In this document: positions 62,629 through 64,000 of the stretch, piece by piece | Position numbering within the stretch: the stretch's first letter is position 1 | How the letters are laid out: each line of letters begins with the position of its first letter | NCBI RefSeq assembly: GCF_900215435.1 | Contig: NZ_OCMY01000001.1 | Location: 3,348,001 to 3,412,000, forward strand | Direction of reading: 5' to 3' | DNA length: 64,000 nucleotides | Origin: Candidatus Pantoea floridensis | Lineage (GTDB): Bacteria > Pseudomonadota > Gammaproteobacteria > Enterobacterales > Enterobacteriaceae | Notes under the pieces: generated by a model | What the model was told of the DNA's origin: nothing | The model's input: only the letters and a program-made list of their open reading frames with translations | The model's database searches: none | Translations under genes and position numbers: made by a program

Positions 62629-62976
62629 TCACTGAATATTTAATTTCAAGCTAGTTGATTGTTGCCTCAATACCCTCAGACGTACAAGATTAACAATAGC
62701 CTTGCTCAGTACAGAATTCAACAAAACGCATATCACCATTGTTGAGAAGAACACCCCTAAGAATGCAATCCCGCTTAGAACAGGCCCCAAGAAGCTTGGA
62801 GTAATTGAGTGATACATCTGGTTGAAACTAAGCCACAGAATGAAGCACAGCAAATGAGAAATGAATTCTCCAATACAAGCTTGCTTCCCGTAGTTGAATG
62901 AGCACTCACCCCAATCACCGTAGTACGATACAACATTTCCCGTTATAACTTCACCGCACCTTGGAATTAAGCTCAT
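62629..62976 (-). CDS. unknown inner-membrane protein, cargo
   Basis: 115 residues with two or three hydrophobic helices (FISHLLCFILWLSFN, FLGPVLSGIAFLGVFFSTMV) and a basic tail. The ATG follows TAGGGAAACAAA. It is 45 bases downstream of the lipoprotein gene and probably co-transcribed. No family recognised; exclusion or membrane stress functions are possible but unproven. Confidence 0.65.
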   Translation of the reverse strand: MSLIPRCGEVITGNVVSYYGDWGECSFNYGKQACIGEFISHLLCFILWLSFNQMYHSITPSFLGPVLSGIAFLGVFFSTMVICVLLNSVLSKAIVNLVRLRVLRQQSTSLKLNIQ

Positions 62977-63021
62977 TTTGTTTCCCTATAGAATGATGTA
63001 GCCAAATAGTTTTTAAGACAA

Positions 63022-63531
63022 TCAATATAGCTGGGAAACGTAATTATTGATGGGTTCAGCAAGAAGATCTTGCGGATGGTCTCCGCCCCAAGTTACTAAC
63101 TTACTCTCGCCATTGAGAATGGTTGAATTGATTAAAGTTAAATTGGAAGCTTTATAAACCGAAATTTTAACTTCAAGCTTATCTCTTTTCATAGACCATT
63201 CTGTAGCTCTATCTTCCCAATGCAATATTTGAGGGACAACTAAATAGCCTTCTGTTGTAGTTGCCTTAGATAAGCATTCAACATCTCCGCAGTTGTTAGA
63301 GATCCTCACCTTTTCAGAGTAACGTACAAATGCAGCTTGTAGAACGCTAGCCGTTTCCTGTCCTGAGCCATGGTAAAAAGTTGTGCCATAGAAACCATCT
63401 TTAGGAACAGCGATAGAAACAGGCATATCCTGTTTTAATTTCTCTGTGCTGGTCTTCACATCAGTGCTTTTATAATGTGCTGAGCATCCTGTGAGAGCTA
63501 ACGCCCCCATTATTAATAAAACTCCCTTCAT
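63022..63531 (-). CDS. DUF4823-family lipoprotein, cargo
   Basis: 169 residues. The signal peptide ends in lipobox ALTGC with the lipidated Cys16. The mature part shows the family blocks DGFYGTTFYHGSGQETASVL, VPQILHWEDRATEWSMKRDK and WGGDHPQDLLAEPINNYV, which I recognise as DUF4823, a family of envelope lipoproteins of unknown function. Strong GGGGAAAGGG ribosome site. Placed beside attR and facing inward, it is a typical lysogenic-conversion gene. Confidence 0.85.
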   Translation of the reverse strand: MKGVLLIMGALALTGCSAHYKSTDVKTSTEKLKQDMPVSIAVPKDGFYGTTFYHGSGQETASVLQAAFVRYSEKVRISNNCGDVECLSKATTTEGYLVVPQILHWEDRATEWSMKRDKLEVKISVYKASNLTLINSTILNGESKLVTWGGDHPQDLLAEPINNYVSQLY

Positions 63532-63717
63532 CCCTTTCCCCAGATAGTTAAATAAATGTTGCTTAAACCTTCCTAAGAATGTTCCTAATTATTGCTCTGC
63601 CGCTTCTCTTATAGCAAGCGGATTATTAACCACCCTGTATAGATGAAGAGAGGACAGGTGAGATAAAGGGTGTGATAAAGCTGGTATAAAACTGTGATAA
63701 ATCTCCAACGCGTAAAA
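63532..63717. other. attR-proximal region with GTGATAAA direct repeats
   Basis: No gene. GTGAGATAAA near 63658, GTGATAAA at 63672-63679 and GTGATAAA at 63694-63701 form a short direct-repeat series with 22-base spacing between the last two. They may be arm-type integrase sites. Confidence 0.45.
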
Positions 63718-63737
63718 GAATGCGGTCAGGCATCTGA
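63718..63737. repeat. 20-bp inverted repeat, element arm
   Basis: GAATGCGGTCAGGCATCTGA is the exact reverse complement of 63878-63897 in the thiM leader. This arm is in the element; the other is in host DNA. Confidence 0.9.
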
Positions 63738-63776
63738 GCCCGGCTTGTGCCAACAAGTCACTTCCCGTAAGCTGCT

Positions 63777-63803
63777 ATATAGATGGAAGTAATACATCTA
63801 TAT
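63777..63803 (+). promoter_or_regulatory. element-supplied hairpin upstream of the TPP aptamer
   Basis: ATATAGATG (63777-63785) pairs with CATCTATAT (63795-63803) around loop GAAGTAATA. The host hairpin at 46622-46643 has nearly the same loop (GAAGCAATACA) but entirely different arms that also pair. A weak promoter is possible with TTGTGC at 63745 and TAAGCT at 63768. Confidence 0.6.
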
Positions 63804-63880
63804 GACTCGGGGTGCCCCTGTAAACAGGGCTGAGATACACCCGCTGACCTGATCTGGATAATGCCAGCGTAGGGAAGTCA
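63802..63880 (+). ncRNA. TPP riboswitch (THI element) of thiM, restored copy at attR
   Basis: Binds thiamine pyrophosphate and blocks thiM expression in relatives. The aptamer is complete: TGACT/AGTCA closes P1, CGGGGTG with ACACCCG forms P2, GCCCCTG..CAGGGC forms P3, CTGAGA is the pyrimidine-sensor loop and ACCTGATCTGGATAATGCCA with GCGTAGGG forms P4/P5. The following GTCAG/CTGAC mini-hairpin (63877-63890) competes with P1 and is the likely expression platform. The 5' half up to the crossover comes from the element. Confidence 0.92.
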
Positions 63881-63897
63881 GATGCCTGACCGCATTC
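63878..63897. repeat. 20-bp inverted repeat, thiM leader arm
   Basis: TCAGATGCCTGACCGCATTC, partner of 63718-63737, overlapping the riboswitch expression platform. Confidence 0.9.
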
Positions 63898-63925
63898 GCC
63901 TTCTTGATCGCCGGTTGGGAGCTTT

Positions 63926-64000
63926 ATGACACAGCCTAACCTTCTCTCCACTGCGCAACTCGCGCAATCCTTGCTCCTCCTGCGACAGCAAGCGCCACTG
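63926..64000 (+). CDS. thiM: hydroxyethylthiazole kinase ThiM, N-terminal part (3' end outside window)
   Basis: Salvage kinase for the thiazole moiety of thiamine. Only 25 residues are here: MTQPNLLSTAQLAQSLLLLR then QQAPL. This aligns with the ThiM N-terminus, where the family continues LVHCLTNDVV. GGGAG stands five bases upstream of the ATG. Together with the TPP riboswitch directly ahead the identity is strong despite the short fragment. Confidence 0.85.
   Translation, partial: MTQPNLLSTAQLAQSLLLLRQQAPL

Larger units (their letters stand above)
46645..63874. mobile_element. 17.2 kb integrated phage-like element in the thiM TPP riboswitch
   Basis: Bounded by direct repeats 46645-46718 and 63802-63874, identical except for one small indel (GTAACACAGGG versus GTAAACAGGG). 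A tyrosine recombinase lies at the left edge. Base composition and codon choice are more AT-rich than the host on both sides. Contents: integrase, unknown cargo, serine recombinase, small RNA, a leftward cassette with large internal-virion-type proteins, replication-like region and a lipoprotein/membrane protein pair. Head, portal, terminase, tail and lysis genes are not visible, so it is not a complete tailed prophage. Satellite or plasmid-prophage are inferences. Confidence 0.85.

Noticed and set aside
46763..63531. Complete tailed prophage
   Set aside because: No terminase, portal, major capsid, tail tube or fibre, endolysin or CI-type repressor could be recognised in 17 kb.

Overview
This window looks like a chromosomal segment of an enterobacterium of the Erwiniaceae, most likely Pantoea or a close relative. 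The gene order in 1-46400 follows known Escherichia coli blocks: bcr-yejG-yejFEBA-rtn-mepS, lpxT-yeiR-efpL-yeiW-fruBKA-nfo-yeiH-yeiE-lysP, fghA-frmA, folE-yeiB-galS-mglBAC-sanA, cdd-yohK-yohJ and metG-mrp. Proteins match the E. coli family lengths closely. Intergenic spaces carry a genus-type palindrome family (GGTCGCCATGAATGGCGACC and variants). The species call is inference.

Layout of the backbone. 1-12541: peptide ABC importer yejABEF with yejG, a c-di-GMP phosphodiesterase, the murein endopeptidase mepS, lipid A phosphotransferase lpxT, a zinc GTPase and EF-P-like protein. 12869-16790: the fructose PTS operon with two Cra/FruR operators. 16833-21545: DNA repair, YeiH, its LysR-type neighbour and the lysine permease. 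21564-23499: a Fur-boxed siderophore permease/ATPase pair without its own binding protein. 23555-25534: glutathione-dependent formaldehyde detoxification. 25603-29748: a LysR/MFS divergent pair, folE and yeiB. 29781-34895: galS and the galactose transporter mglBAC with Gal and CRP operators. 34894-41893: sanA, maeA, cdd, yohKJ, metG. 42055-46405: mrp, a GNAT, ahpCF behind a well-spaced OxyR site, and a small unknown gene.

46645-63874 is a 17.2 kb integrated element, AT-richer than the host. It sits inside the TPP riboswitch in front of thiM. The two ends are a 73-74 bp direct repeat of the TPP aptamer core. The left copy is followed by a tyrosine recombinase, and the right copy leads into thiM (63926 to the window end). 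The host promoter and 5' hairpin stay at the left end. The element supplies a replacement upstream hairpin at the right end, so thiM regains an aptamer with a closed P1 stem. The riboswitch is thus used as other elements use a tRNA gene.

Inside the element one long leftward cassette (61740 to 50464) encodes an unknown winged-helix-like protein, a 324-residue unknown, two ribbon-helix-helix-like proteins and several tiny membrane proteins. It also encodes two very large phage internal-virion/ejection-type proteins (1592 and 611 residues), a zinc-finger protein and a head-fibre-like protein. No terminase, portal, capsid, tail or lysis enzyme is visible. A serine recombinase is flanked by an AATTCGTTAAT repeat family that recurs, mirrored, near the other end. 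A probable small RNA with a near-consensus promoter and terminator, a likely origin region with direct repeats, and cargo (a 220-residue unknown, a DUF4823 lipoprotein and a membrane protein) complete it. The best description is a phage-derived satellite or plasmid-like prophage of a type I do not recognise.
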